Part shown: piece after piece, positions 41,942 to 50,604 of the stretch
Numbering within the stretch: position 1 is the first letter of the stretch
Layout: each line of letters begins with the position of its first letter
Origin: Streptomyces sp. NBC_00670
Lineage (GTDB): Bacteria > Actinomycetota > Actinomycetes > Streptomycetales > Streptomycetaceae
DNA length: 64,000 nucleotides
Assembly (NCBI RefSeq): GCF_036226765.1
Contig: NZ_CP109017.1
Span: forward strand, 5,705,001-5,769,000
Direction: 5' to 3'
Made by a program: the position numbers and the translations under genes
Notes under the pieces: generated by a model
Database searches by the model: none
What the model saw: the letters and a program-made list of their open reading frames with translations, nothing else
What the model was told of the DNA's origin: nothing

Positions 41942-43359
41942 CGGCCACCTCCCGCCGGGCCGGTGGGCCGGGTGGTGCGGGCCTGGGTGGTCGTTGTCGC
42001 GCGGGCGCGGCTGAGGGCGGCGGCCCGGGACTCCTCGGCCGACGCCTCCTCGGCGCTCGACCCGGCGGCCGTACCGTGTGCGGCGGTCGTGCCGGCGGCG
42101 ACCGCGCCCGCCGGGGCCTGTTCCCGCCACTTCGTGGCGAAACCGCGCGCGGCGAGTCGGGCGGTCAGCTCGTCCATGTCCCCGCACATGTGCTCCTGGG
42201 CCGACCGGTCCGCCGCCGGGTCGCCGCCCGGCAGGCGGACGACCTCTGCGGTCAGCGCGTCCGCGTCGTCCAGGTCGAACCGGACGGCGTGGTACGGGAA
42301 CGCGTCGGGCAACGGCACGAGCACGGTGGCGGCCCGAAGCCGCGCCTCCGCGTCGCCGTGCGCCACGCCCGCGGCGTGCGCCGCTCCGGCGTCATGTGCC
42401 ACACCCGCTGTGTGGGCCGCCCCCGCGCCGTCGGACACGTGCGCGCCCTCGGATGCGCCCGCGCCCTCGGACGCGTCCGTGAGGGACCACACCTCGCCCA
42501 TCGCCTCGTGCACCGCGGCGACGAGTTCCGCGCGGCTCTCCTCGGCGGTGAGCCGGCCGAGGACTTCCTCGGCCAGGTGCAGCGTCTCGGCCAGCGCGGG
42601 GAGGTCGTCCCCGCAGCCGTCGGTCCGGGTGCGCAGGGCGTCCGCGTAGGAGCGCGCCCCCCGGTGCCGGGCCGCGCCCACCTGCTCGGTCACCAGCGCG
42701 ATCCGTTCGCGCAGCAGCGCCGCCTCCTCCCGGGCGCGGTCCGCCCGGGCGGCCTCGCGGGCGGCGGCCGTCAGCCGTGCGAAGGACTCCTGCGCGCCCG
42801 GCTCGCCGGCCAGCACCCCGCGCGCCGCCGCGTGCACCTCCTCGGCCCGGCCGGGCAACGCCCGGGCGAGCTCGGCGGCCTGCTCCAGGGTCGCGGCGGC
42901 CGCGCGCTCCGCGACCTCGGCCCGGGCCCGCCCGGCCGCGGCGTCGTCCAGGGTCCGCCGCCGCTCGCTCTCCCGCGCCCGCCACGCGGCGAGTTCGCCC
43001 GCCGCGGTGGTCCTCGGCGCCGCCCGCTCCGCCGTGGCCGCACCCGAGGCGGGACGCGCGGCGGCACGCTCGCGTGCGTAGGCCCCGGCCGACTCCGCCA
43101 GCCGCGTCTCGACGACGGTCAACTGCTCGCGCACCGAGGCGAGTTGCTCGGCCAGCGCGACCGAGCCCTCCTCGATGCCGGGCGTGACGACCTCCGGCAC
43201 GCCAACGCGCGCGCCGGTGACGGCGCGGGCCACGGCGCACCGGCGCGCGAGCCGGCGCGCCCGCGCACGCGTCTCGGCGAACTCCTGCTGAAGCCCCAGA
43301 CACCGGTCGCGCTCCGCCGCCGCGAGCCGCTCCCAGTCGATGATCACCGACGAACTCAT
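41938..43359 (-). CDS. Coiled-coil protein, first gene of the AAA+/radical SAM/pseudokinase operon
   Basis: A 473-residue soluble, Ala/Glu/Arg-rich protein with long predicted helices (about 10-50 and 75-260), a low-complexity Ala/Gly/His segment (about 318-355), a short folded stretch (ATVLVPLPDAFPYHAVRFDL and following), and a Ser/Thr/Ala-rich tail. It is not recognised as a known family. ATG at 43359 has GGGGGGA as ribosome site. As the first gene of the operon it may be an adaptor or scaffold presenting substrate to the AAA+ module; that is inference. Confidence 0.7.
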   Translation of the reverse strand: MSSSVIIDWERLAAAERDRCLGLQQEFAETRARARRLARRCAVARAVTGARVGVPEVVTPGIEEGSVALAEQLASVREQLTVVETRLAESAGAYARERAAARPASGAATAERAAPRTTAAGELAAWRARESERRRTLDDAAAGRARAEVAERAAAATLEQAAELARALPGRAEEVHAAARGVLAGEPGAQESFARLTAAAREAARADRAREEAALLRERIALVTEQVGAARHRGARSYADALRTRTDGCGDDLPALAETLHLAEEVLGRLTAEESRAELVAAVHEAMGEVWSLTDASEGAGASEGAHVSDGAGAAHTAGVAHDAGAAHAAGVAHGDAEARLRAATVLVPLPDAFPYHAVRFDLDDADALTAEVVRLPGGDPAADRSAQEHMCGDMDELTARLAARGFATKWREQAPAGAVAAGTTAAHGTAAGSSAEEASAEESRAAALSRARATTTTQARTTRPTGPAGGGR

Positions 43360-43505
43360 CGGTCCCCCCGAGTGTTCTCCCGCGTGTTCTCCCGCGCACG
43401 GTGTGCCGCGCGGGGCGCACACGTTATCGGACGGAACGTCAAGATCGTTACGGCATAGCTCCTTTGGGGTGCGATGCAGCGATTCGTGGGCCATGATGTG
43501 TGGCC
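43360..43505. promoter_or_regulatory. Divergent control region between the AAA+ operon and the CHAT operon
   Basis: 146 bases separate the two divergent operons. A 12-base direct repeat (GTGTTCTCCCGC, twice in a row at about 43372-43395) lies near the minus-strand start. An AT-richer stretch at 43425-43465 may hold promoter elements. No confident -35/-10 pair was found. The shared region would allow joint control of both operons. Confidence 0.45.
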
Positions 43506-43778
43506 ATGTACGACTCCGACGACGACCTCGCGGCCGACGACCCGGCGGCCGACGCGGCATTCGATCCCGACGCCGATCTGGAGGCCGCCCACACCGACCT
43601 CGCCTCGGCCTTCCCGCCCGCCCTCGGCCCCACCCTGGAGCACGGCTACGCCTGGCGCTGCCGGGGCACGGACACCGAGAGCTGCCCGGAGGCGCACAGC
43701 GGCACCACCGACTGGACCGACAGCGGCATCGAGGTCTGCCCCCGGCACGGCTCGCCGCTGGAGTACCGCCTGCCCTGA
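43506..43778 (+). CDS. Small acidic Cys/His protein
   Basis: A 90-residue protein. The first 35 residues are Asp/Ala-rich; the second half has Cys52, Cys60, His64, Cys78 and His81 (WRCRGTDTESCPEAH, then VCPRHG), a plausible zinc-binding motif. The aromatic-x-Cys-Arg-Gly and Cys-x-x-His elements resemble residues 3-22 of the pseudokinase encoded on the other side. GTG at 43500 is an alternative start two codons earlier, and no good ribosome site is seen for either, so it may be leaderless. No family recognised. Confidence 0.68.
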   Translation: MYDSDDDLAADDPAADAAFDPDADLEAAHTDLASAFPPALGPTLEHGYAWRCRGTDTESCPEAHSGTTDWTDSGIEVCPRHGSPLEYRLP

Positions 43779-43813
43779 ACGACCGACCGCCCCGACGGAC
43801 CGGAAGGAAGAGG

Positions 43814-44956
43814 TTGGAACTGCTGAGCGCCTTCGCGGCGGGCCGCACCAAGAAGTGGCTGACCCGGATCAGCGGAGGCGCCCTTGTCTTCTGGGCGGTC
43901 GCCGGACTCGCGGTACGGGTTTGGCTGCCCCCGGCACGCGGCTGCGGCACCGCGCGCGCGGGCGCCGGTCCGTGGTGCGAGGGCAGCCGCTTCGACGTCG
44001 TCACGCTGTGCGTCTACGGCGTGCTGGCGCTCGCGGCGGCGGTCGGCTCCACGCTCGTGGTGACGGCCGCGTCCCAGTCCACGGTCCGCTTCCTCGCCGG
44101 CACGACCTGGCCGGTCCACGGCCTCCGCGGCCGCTGGACGTCCCACCGCATCAACCACCACCTGGGCGTCCTCGCCCACCTCCTGGCCGCCGACCCGGCC
44201 ACCCCGTCGGCCACCCCGTCGGCCACCCGGGCCACCCGGAGTGCCGACCCGGCCACCCCGCCCACCGCCCCCACCCTGCCCACCGCCTCCCAGGTGCTCG
44301 GTGCCTGGGAGGTGACCCGGGCGCGGGAGGGGAAGCGGCGGTATCCGCGTGCCGCGCGTGTCGCGCCGACGCGGATTGGCAACAGCCTCGTCGCGATGAC
44401 CGACCGGGTCACCGCACGGCACGGCTGGGACCTCGCTCACTGCTGGGAGCTGATCGACCTCGCGCTGCCCGACCGCCAGGCGGCCCGGCTGCGTGCCGAC
44501 TCCGACCGGCTGACGGCCCGCGCGCAGAACCTGCTGTGGGCCGTACTGACCTGCCTCGCCGCACTCGCGGGCGGCGCCGTGACCGTCCTACGGGACGACG
44601 GCGGCCCCCTGGTGCTCGGCGCCTTCGCCGCCGCGGCCGGCGGAGCCGCCCTCGCCGTGCTGCTGCTCTTCCGCGGCCTGTGCGCCGCCGTCGACGTGTA
44701 CTGCGACAGCGTCGAGGCCGTCCTCGTCGCCGCCCGCGCGGACATCTACCGGGCGGCCGGCTGGCCCGCGCCCCGCACCCCCGCCGAGGAACGCGAGTAC
44801 GGCGCCGCCCTCAGCGGCTACCTCAGCCGCCACGGCAGGCAGGCCCCGGACACGGTGTTCGTCGTACCCCCCGAACCCGATCCACAGACCGTCCTCACCG
44901 TCCTGCCCCAGCCCGCCCCCACACCCGCCCCGTCCCCGGCCGAGGGAGCGTCATGA
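43814..44956 (+). CDS. Four-helix membrane protein upstream of the CHAT protease
   Basis: A 380-residue protein starting at TTG 43814, chosen because GGAAGGAAG lies at the right distance. Two N-terminal membrane helices (ISGGALVFWAVAGLAV; VVTLCVYGVLALAAAVGSTLVV), a cytoplasmic region of about 140 residues with a Pro/Ala/Thr repeat (ATPSATPSAT), two further helices (LLWAVLTCLAALAGGAVTVL; LGAFAAAAGGAALAVLLLF), and a Pro-rich C-terminus. Not recognised. Its stop overlaps the CHAT gene's ATG by four bases, so it probably recruits or regulates that protein at the membrane. Confidence 0.75.
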   Translation: MELLSAFAAGRTKKWLTRISGGALVFWAVAGLAVRVWLPPARGCGTARAGAGPWCEGSRFDVVTLCVYGVLALAAAVGSTLVVTAASQSTVRFLAGTTWPVHGLRGRWTSHRINHHLGVLAHLLAADPATPSATPSATRATRSADPATPPTAPTLPTASQVLGAWEVTRAREGKRRYPRAARVAPTRIGNSLVAMTDRVTARHGWDLAHCWELIDLALPDRQAARLRADSDRLTARAQNLLWAVLTCLAALAGGAVTVLRDDGGPLVLGAFAAAAGGAALAVLLLFRGLCAAVDVYCDSVEAVLVAARADIYRAAGWPAPRTPAEEREYGAALSGYLSRHGRQAPDTVFVVPPEPDPQTVLTVLPQPAPTPAPSPAEGAS

Positions 44957-47900
44957 CCGCGCACGAGGCCCCCGGCGGCGTCAACCGACTGCCGCACGGA
45001 GGGGCGATGGCCGACGAGGACGAGTCCTGGCAGGTCGCGGAGATCCTCGCCCGCGCGAAAGCCGTCGGCCCCGGCGGCCCCGGCATGGCGCCGATGCTGA
45101 GGGAGCTCGCCGTACTCGTCGCGGCCGAGGTGGACCACCATGACCGCGGCCGGCCGCTGCCCGCACCGCTCCACCGCCTGCGCGCCGACACGGTCGAGCT
45201 GCTGCGCCGGGCCCCCGCGCCGTACGACGTCCACGACCGGGTGACCCGGCAGGGCGCCCTCGCCCTGCTGCTGCTCCACTCCGGCGGCCTCACCTCGCAC
45301 CGCGCACGCGACGGCGCCGGGGCGACGGCCCGGTTCGCCGAGTGCCTGGAAGCCCTGCACCTGCTGGAGAACGCGCACGAGGAGGTGCGTGAGGAACTGG
45401 CGGCGGCCCCGGGTTCCTGGGACGAGGAGCTGCCGCAGCCGAGCGAGCTCCTGGACTGGGCGTTCTGGGCCCACATGGAACTCGACGGCGTCCTCAAGCA
45501 CGCCCTGGAGCTGCGCGCGGAGCGCCCGGCCGCCGTCCCCACGCCCCGTTCCGAGCCGCTCAGAAAGCTGGCCGGCAAGCTCCGGCTGCGCCGCCAGTAC
45601 CTCTTCCCCGACACCGGGGAGCCGGCCTCGTACGAAGCCGGCGGCGATGGCGCCGACGACGGCGAAGGCGCCGACGACGGCGTCCCCCTCGACGTCCTCA
45701 ACGTGGTCACCGAACTGGAGAGGCTGATGGACGACGACGTCCGGATGGCCTCCGAGGACGCGGAACACGTACTGGACCGCGCCCGGCGGGTCCGGGCCAG
45801 GCGCTCCCTGCCCCCGGCGGAGACCCGCGAACTGCGCCTGCTGGAGGCGCGGGTCGCACTCAAGCGCATCCTGGAGCACCGCCTCGGCACCGCCTCCGCG
45901 GGCCCCACCTACCGCGAGATGCTGGCGTACCTCGACGGCGTCCGCGGCCACGGCGACGAGATCGCGGCCCGCGAGAACGTGCTGTTCGCGGAGGCGACCA
46001 CGCAAGGCGTCAGCGCCGGCCTTCTCGACCGGTCCCGTGTACAAGTCGCCGTCGAGGCCTGCGACAGCGCCCTCGCCGCACTGCCCGAGGACCACCCCGA
46101 CCGCCCGACCGCGCTGATGGTGCGCGGCCTGGCCCGGGCCCTGCACGCCCAGGGCACCCTCGCCGACGAGGACATCGCCGGCGCGATCGACGACCTCACC
46201 CGGGCACTGCCCCTCGTACCGCCCGACCACCCGGGCGTCCCCAACACCCTGGTCGCACTCAGCCATCTGCTCGGCCAGCGCGGCAACACCACCGGTTCCG
46301 TCGCCGACGCCCGCACCGCGCTCGCCCTGCTGAACCAGTACGCGTCGGACACCCCGCCGAGTGGCCCGGCGGCCGTCGTGCTGCGGCTGCGGCAGGCGCT
46401 GGCGCACCTGTCCTTCCACCACCGCGCGGGCAGTGAGGAGGTGGACTGCGGCACCTGGGTCAGCGGCGGCACCAACCACATCGACGCGGCCCTCAACCAG
46501 GTCAGGCGCACCATGGAGCTGCCCGCCCGGACCGCGCTGGGCCCGGTGCTGTCCGCCGTCGCCGCGCAACTGGCCGCCCAGACACTGGCGCTCGCCGCCC
46601 AACTGCCCGGCCGGGACGCCGTGGCCCTGGCCCGGGAGGCGCTGCCCTGGGCGGAGGAGGCGTACACCGCCGGCCGGACCGACCCCACCGACCAGCAGCA
46701 CCGCCTGTTGCTGCGCGACTGGCTGCTGGTCACCGCCGACGGCGACGAGGCGCCCGAGGCGCGCCGGCGCCTGCTGTCCGCCGCGAGCACCCTCATGGGC
46801 ACGGCGGGCGCGACGGGCGAAGACGGCGCGGACGGTCCCGAGGCCGGCCTCGCGCACTTCCTGCACGGCCTGCTGGGCCTGGCCACCGTCGCGGCCGGCG
46901 ACAGCACGGTCGCCGAACTGCGCACCGCGGCCGAGGCAGCGGCCGACAGTCCACTGCGCGAGGTACGTACCCAGGCCGCGCTCCAACTCGCCGCCGGTCT
47001 GCGCAAACGCGCCCTCATCCACTCCTGGTCGGCCCGCATGAGCGAGGCCGAGCCCCTGCTCTCCACCGCCGCCGTGCCCGCCGCCCTGGCCCCCCTGCTC
47101 GAACTGAGCCGCACCCGGTTCGCCCAGGCCCGCGCCCTGCGGATCGCGCAGCCGGACCCCGGCGGCCCGGACCCGACGGCGGACTTCGCCGAGTCCCGGC
47201 GGCTCGCCCTGGACTGCCTGCGCGCCCACGCCACCGCCGCCATGGGCCAGGAGGGCACCGCCGACGCCCTGATCACCGCCCGCGACGCCGGCGCGCTCGC
47301 CCAGCGCGCGGCCCGCTGGGCGGCGTACGACCAGGAGTGGGACGACGTCGTAAAGGCGCTGGAGACCGGCCGAGCCGTCGTCGAACGGACCAGGCTGCGC
47401 CCCGACACGGCCGTCCGGCTGCGTGCCCTGGGCGAACACTCCCTCGCCGACGCCTGGGAACGGCGGGCCCCGGCCGCCGCGCCCACCACGCCCTACCGCC
47501 CGCAGGACCCCGGCCGCGACCTCGCCGTGCCGGACCAGCTCGCCCAGCGGGTCGCCCGGGTGCTGGACGCCGACGACACCGCCCGCACGGCCGGTCTCCC
47601 GACCGTGCGCACCGTCGCGGAGGCGCTGCGCGCGACCGGCGCCCACGCCCTCGTCTACCTCCTGCCATCCCCGCCGCCGGACGCCTCGGACATGCTGGAA
47701 CGCGGTGCCGTCCTCATCACCCCGACGGGCGACGCGGAATGGGTCCCACTGCCCGCGGGCCCCGGCGACGACGAGGCACTCGCCCGCTACGTCGCCGCCC
47801 TGCGCGAGCGCACCACCGCCGCCAAGGAGCGGCGCGAGACGGCCGACACCCACTGGCGCGGCGCCCTCGCCGACCTGACCGCGCGCATGGGCGGCGACCG

Positions 47901-48816
47901 GTTCCGCCCCCTGCTGCGAGCGCTGGAGCGGCGCTGCGGACGACGCGTGGACGGGCGCCCCCGCGTCGTCCTCGTCCCGGTCGGCGACCTCACGTTCGTC
48001 CCCTGGGCAGGGGTCGTCCTGGACGACGGCACCCCGGCCGCCGACCGCATGGTCATGACCACGGTGTGCGGTGCCCGGCAGTTCATCGGCGCGGCGGCGC
48101 TGCCCCCGGTCCGGCCCGACGGCCGCGCGCTGCTCGTCAACGCGCTGCCCGGGAAGCAGGCCCGCTGGGCCGCCACCGGCGTCCTGCGCGAGGGGGTCTA
48201 CCCCGGGGCCGTCGGCCCGGACGGCCCCGCGGCCACCGCACCTGGGCTGCTGGGCACCCTGTCCGACGGCAGCCACCGCTTCACCGTCGTGGACATCGCG
48301 GCCCACCTCGCGGCGGACGTGACGGAGTCCTGGCGGGCCACTCTGCGACTGCCGGGCGGCGGTCTGCGCCTCGACCGGATCGGCGCGCTGGACCTGGCCG
48401 GCTCCCCGGACGCCGGCGCCGGACCGCGCGGCGTGTGCGTCACCCTCGCCTGCTGCGCGGGCAACGTCAGCTTCAGCCACCCCGACGAGGGCTTCACCCT
48501 CGCCTCCGCGTTCCTCGCGGCCCGGGCGGGCGCGGTCATCGCCTCGCTGTGGCCGGTGACCAACGCCGCCGTCGGCTTCCTGATGGCGGTCTTCCACCAC
48601 CATCTGTGCGCCGGCCACGAACCGGCCGAGGCGCTGCGCCGTGCCCAGCGGTGGATGCGCGATCCGGCCCGCCGGGCCCCCGCGAGCCTCCCCGGCCCGG
48701 CGGCCCGCGCCTTCGAGGAACGGATGGCGTCCTTCGAGAGGTATCTGCGGGAGGAGAAGGGGGACAGCATGACGTCACCCGCCCACTGGGCAGGCGTCGT
48801 CCACATGGGCCGCTGA
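44953..48816 (+). CDS. CHAT-domain cysteine protease with long helical-repeat region
   Basis: A 1287-residue protein. Residues 1-320 are helical and unrecognised; about 330-880 contain TPR-like repeats (for example ALMVRGLARALHAQGTLADED; TLVALSHLLGQRGN). The C-terminal 400 residues form a CHAT (caspase-like) peptidase: VVLVPVGDLTFVPWAG, catalytic His1118 in VVDIAAHLAAD, and Cys1167 or Cys1168 in VTLACCAGN, followed by GFTLASAFLAARAGAVIASLWPV, the family hallmark. CHAT-TPR proteins act as proteases in bacterial conflict and cell-death systems. The ATG start is coupled to the upstream membrane protein. Target unknown. Confidence 0.9.
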   Translation: MTAHEAPGGVNRLPHGGAMADEDESWQVAEILARAKAVGPGGPGMAPMLRELAVLVAAEVDHHDRGRPLPAPLHRLRADTVELLRRAPAPYDVHDRVTRQGALALLLLHSGGLTSHRARDGAGATARFAECLEALHLLENAHEEVREELAAAPGSWDEELPQPSELLDWAFWAHMELDGVLKHALELRAERPAAVPTPRSEPLRKLAGKLRLRRQYLFPDTGEPASYEAGGDGADDGEGADDGVPLDVLNVVTELERLMDDDVRMASEDAEHVLDRARRVRARRSLPPAETRELRLLEARVALKRILEHRLGTASAGPTYREMLAYLDGVRGHGDEIAARENVLFAEATTQGVSAGLLDRSRVQVAVEACDSALAALPEDHPDRPTALMVRGLARALHAQGTLADEDIAGAIDDLTRALPLVPPDHPGVPNTLVALSHLLGQRGNTTGSVADARTALALLNQYASDTPPSGPAAVVLRLRQALAHLSFHHRAGSEEVDCGTWVSGGTNHIDAALNQVRRTMELPARTALGPVLSAVAAQLAAQTLALAAQLPGRDAVALAREALPWAEEAYTAGRTDPTDQQHRLLLRDWLLVTADGDEAPEARRRLLSAASTLMGTAGATGEDGADGPEAGLAHFLHGLLGLATVAAGDSTVAELRTAAEAAADSPLREVRTQAALQLAAGLRKRALIHSWSARMSEAEPLLSTAAVPAALAPLLELSRTRFAQARALRIAQPDPGGPDPTADFAESRRLALDCLRAHATAAMGQEGTADALITARDAGALAQRAARWAAYDQEWDDVVKALETGRAVVERTRLRPDTAVRLRALGEHSLADAWERRAPAAAPTTPYRPQDPGRDLAVPDQLAQRVARVLDADDTARTAGLPTVRTVAEALRATGAHALVYLLPSPPPDASDMLERGAVLITPTGDAEWVPLPAGPGDDEALARYVAALRERTTAAKERRETADTHWRGALADLTARMGGDRFRPLLRALERRCGRRVDGRPRVVLVPVGDLTFVPWAGVVLDDGTPAADRMVMTTVCGARQFIGAAALPPVRPDGRALLVNALPGKQARWAATGVLREGVYPGAVGPDGPAATAPGLLGTLSDGSHRFTVVDIAAHLAADVTESWRATLRLPGGGLRLDRIGALDLAGSPDAGAGPRGVCVTLACCAGNVSFSHPDEGFTLASAFLAARAGAVIASLWPVTNAAVGFLMAVFHHHLCAGHEPAEALRRAQRWMRDPARRAPASLPGPAARAFEERMASFERYLREEKGDSMTSPAHWAGVVHMGR

Positions 48817-48824
48817 GGGGTGGG

Positions 48825-49070
48825 TCAGGTTCGCGCGGCGTACGGGAGGAAGTGGCCCCAGGCATCCGAGGAAACGGCGAACTGCCCACCGTCTGGCACC
48901 TTGGAGTCACGCACGTGGATGGCGTCGGGGCAGGGGGCGACCTCGACGCAGTCGCCGGATCCGCTGCTGCTGTAGCTGGACTTGTGCCAATCCAGGGCGA
49001 CTTCGACGCAGTCGCCGGACCCGCCGCTGCTGTAACTGCTCTTGAACCAGTTCAACTCGGTACCGTTCAC
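48825..49070 (-). CDS. DUF397 protein with duplicated motif
   Basis: An 81-residue protein with the DUF397 signature twice: WFKSSYSSGGSGDCVEVA and HKSSYSSSGSGDCVEVAP, 19 residues apart, then the usual IHVRDSK and FAVSSDAW. The duplication is visible in DNA and probably arose by slippage. DUF397 proteins are partners, possibly antitoxin-like, of XRE-DUF5753 regulators in Streptomyces (BldB-related). The GTG start overlaps the XRE gene's stop by four bases. Confidence 0.92.
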   Translation of the reverse strand: MNGTELNWFKSSYSSGGSGDCVEVALDWHKSSYSSSGSGDCVEVAPCPDAIHVRDSKVPDGGQFAVSSDAWGHFLPYAART

Positions 49071-49912
49071 AGCGCTCCTCGCATTCGATGCAACAGGCTC
49101 ACGGAGTCGTCCAGGGACAGCGCCTGCGAACGCATCCTGGCATACCGCATTTGGAGCATGCTGACGACCTTGGAGTCACGGATGAACTGTCCGCTCTCCT
49201 GCCCCTCGGCGTAGGCGAGCCACTTGTTCTCCGAGGTCTCCAGCAGCTGCATCGGGCCATCGAGCCCCGCATGGCTCTCCCGCACCTGCGGCATCACCTG
49301 CACCTCCACGTTCCGAAGGCCGGACAACTCCAGTACGTGTTCGATGAGTTCCCGCGTCAGCTCTACCCCGCCCGTGCGCCGCACGAACACCTGCTCCTCC
49401 AGGATGAAGCTGAACGCCGTGTTGGGCCGCTCTCGCAGCAGCCGCTGCCGCTCCGCACGAGCCATCCACTGAACCTCGATCTGCTCGTCACCCAGCGGCG
49501 GAAGCTGGTTGTCGAACAACGTCCGCGCGTACGCCTCCGTCTGCAACAGGCCCGGAACCAGACGGCATTCGTACGTGTACAGACTCACCGCCTCCGCCTC
49601 CAGGTGGGCCCACTGGCGGAACCAACTCGCCAGCCCAGGTCGGCGCGAGACGTGCCGTGACGCGTTGCGCAGCGCACCGAACCCGTCGAGGACCTCCTCC
49701 GCACGCTCGACGAAGTCCCTCGGCGGGAACCGCCTGCCCTGCTCGATCGCGGCGACGGTCGGTACGGAGTACCGGACCGCCGGCGCGAACTGTTCCTGTG
49801 TGAGACCCGCTCGTCGGCGGAAGGCCTTGACGACCTCGCCGAACGTCCTGAGGCTGTCGGAGACCTCCGGTTCGCTGTTTCCGGAGCCGATACCACCCGT
49901 GCTGTCCACCAT
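49067..49912 (-). CDS. XRE-family regulator with DUF5753 domain
   Basis: A 281-residue DNA-binding protein. The N-terminal helix-turn-helix (about 24-80; RAGLTQEQFAPAVRYSVPTVAAIEQG) is followed by a DUF5753 domain (about 90-270; WAHLEAEAVSLYTYECRLVPGLLQTEAYAR, VEVQVMPQ). These pairs with DUF397 are abundant in Streptomyces and act in development and in silencing small anti-sigma-like modules. The operator-like repeats at 49991-50021 lie upstream, toward the divergent HATPase gene. Confidence 0.93.
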   Translation of the reverse strand: MVDSTGGIGSGNSEPEVSDSLRTFGEVVKAFRRRAGLTQEQFAPAVRYSVPTVAAIEQGRRFPPRDFVERAEEVLDGFGALRNASRHVSRRPGLASWFRQWAHLEAEAVSLYTYECRLVPGLLQTEAYARTLFDNQLPPLGDEQIEVQWMARAERQRLLRERPNTAFSFILEEQVFVRRTGGVELTRELIEHVLELSGLRNVEVQVMPQVRESHAGLDGPMQLLETSENKWLAYAEGQESGQFIRDSKVVSMLQMRYARMRSQALSLDDSVSLLHRMRGAL

Positions 49913-49990
49913 GAGGACACCTCCCGCGCATCCAACCCACCAACCACCCCAACGGCGGCATGGTCACGGATGGTGACCCCCACTGTCCAC

Positions 49991-50021
49991 CGAGCGTACT
50001 CATACGCTGACCGAGCGTATG
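49991..50021. promoter_or_regulatory. Candidate XRE operator with three half-sites
   Basis: The inverted repeat CATACGCT/AGCGTATG (50001-50008 and 50014-50021, spacer 5) is preceded by a direct copy of CGAGCGTA (49991-49998, again at 50012-50019). The site lies between the divergent XRE-DUF5753 and HATPase genes, where either could be controlled. Confidence 0.5.
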
Positions 50022-50060
50022 GGTGGCCGATCTGGTGTAGGGAATGGCACCGCAGGTCAG

Positions 50061-50522
50061 ATGGGCCGCATGCGACCAACCCCCATGGACAGGCCCCCGG
50101 TTACCGTACGTGTGTTCACGCAGCGGTTCAGCTCCACACCGCGCGGCGCCCGCCTGGCCCGGTATCTCGCCGTGCACCGACTGGACGCGTGGGGCATCCC
50201 GTACGGCTCGGCCGTGTCCGACACGGCCGCGCTGCTCGTGGCCGAGCTGGCGGCGAACGCAGTGACGCACGGGTGCGTACCGAGCCGGGACATCGAGGTG
50301 GTGCTGCGACTGGACCCGCACACGCTGGTGATCGACGTGTCGGACACCCGCGGCGAACGCCGCCCGCCACCCCCGGAGACGGTGACCACCGCCGACCCGG
50401 CCACGGAGGGCGGCCGTGGCCTGCTCCTCGTCACCGCCCTCGCAACCCGCTGGACGGTCCTGGACCGCGTCCCCGTCGGCAAGACGGTCCGGGCGGAACT
50501 GGAACTGTCGTCGCACGGATGA
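50061..50522 (+). CDS. ATP-binding anti-sigma-factor-like protein (HATPase domain)
   Basis: A 153-residue RsbW/SpoIIAB-like HATPase. It has LLVAELAANAVTHG (N box), VIDVSDTRGERRP (G1) and EGGRGLLLVTALA (G2). Such short stand-alone domains are serine kinases or anti-sigma regulators and commonly sit with XRE-DUF397 genes in Streptomyces. The start is uncertain; ATG at 50061, 50070 and 50085 are all in frame and none has a strong ribosome site. Confidence 0.88.
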   Translation: MGRMRPTPMDRPPVTVRVFTQRFSSTPRGARLARYLAVHRLDAWGIPYGSAVSDTAALLVAELAANAVTHGCVPSRDIEVVLRLDPHTLVIDVSDTRGERRPPPPETVTTADPATEGGRGLLLVTALATRWTVLDRVPVGKTVRAELELSSHG

Positions 50523-50604
50523 ACGCGGCCGGGGGACGGTGGCATGCCACCGCCCCCCGGCCGTCCCCCGCTCTCCGCCCCCCCCGGGCCTCCGCCGCGT
50601 GAAG

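Noticed and set aside
44818..48618. Very long antisense open frame opposite the CHAT gene
   Set aside because: Stop codons are rare in all frames of this high-GC DNA. The plus-strand frame has the coherent domain structure and the expected GC-rich third positions; the antisense frame translates to low-complexity Gly/Arg/Gln sequence.
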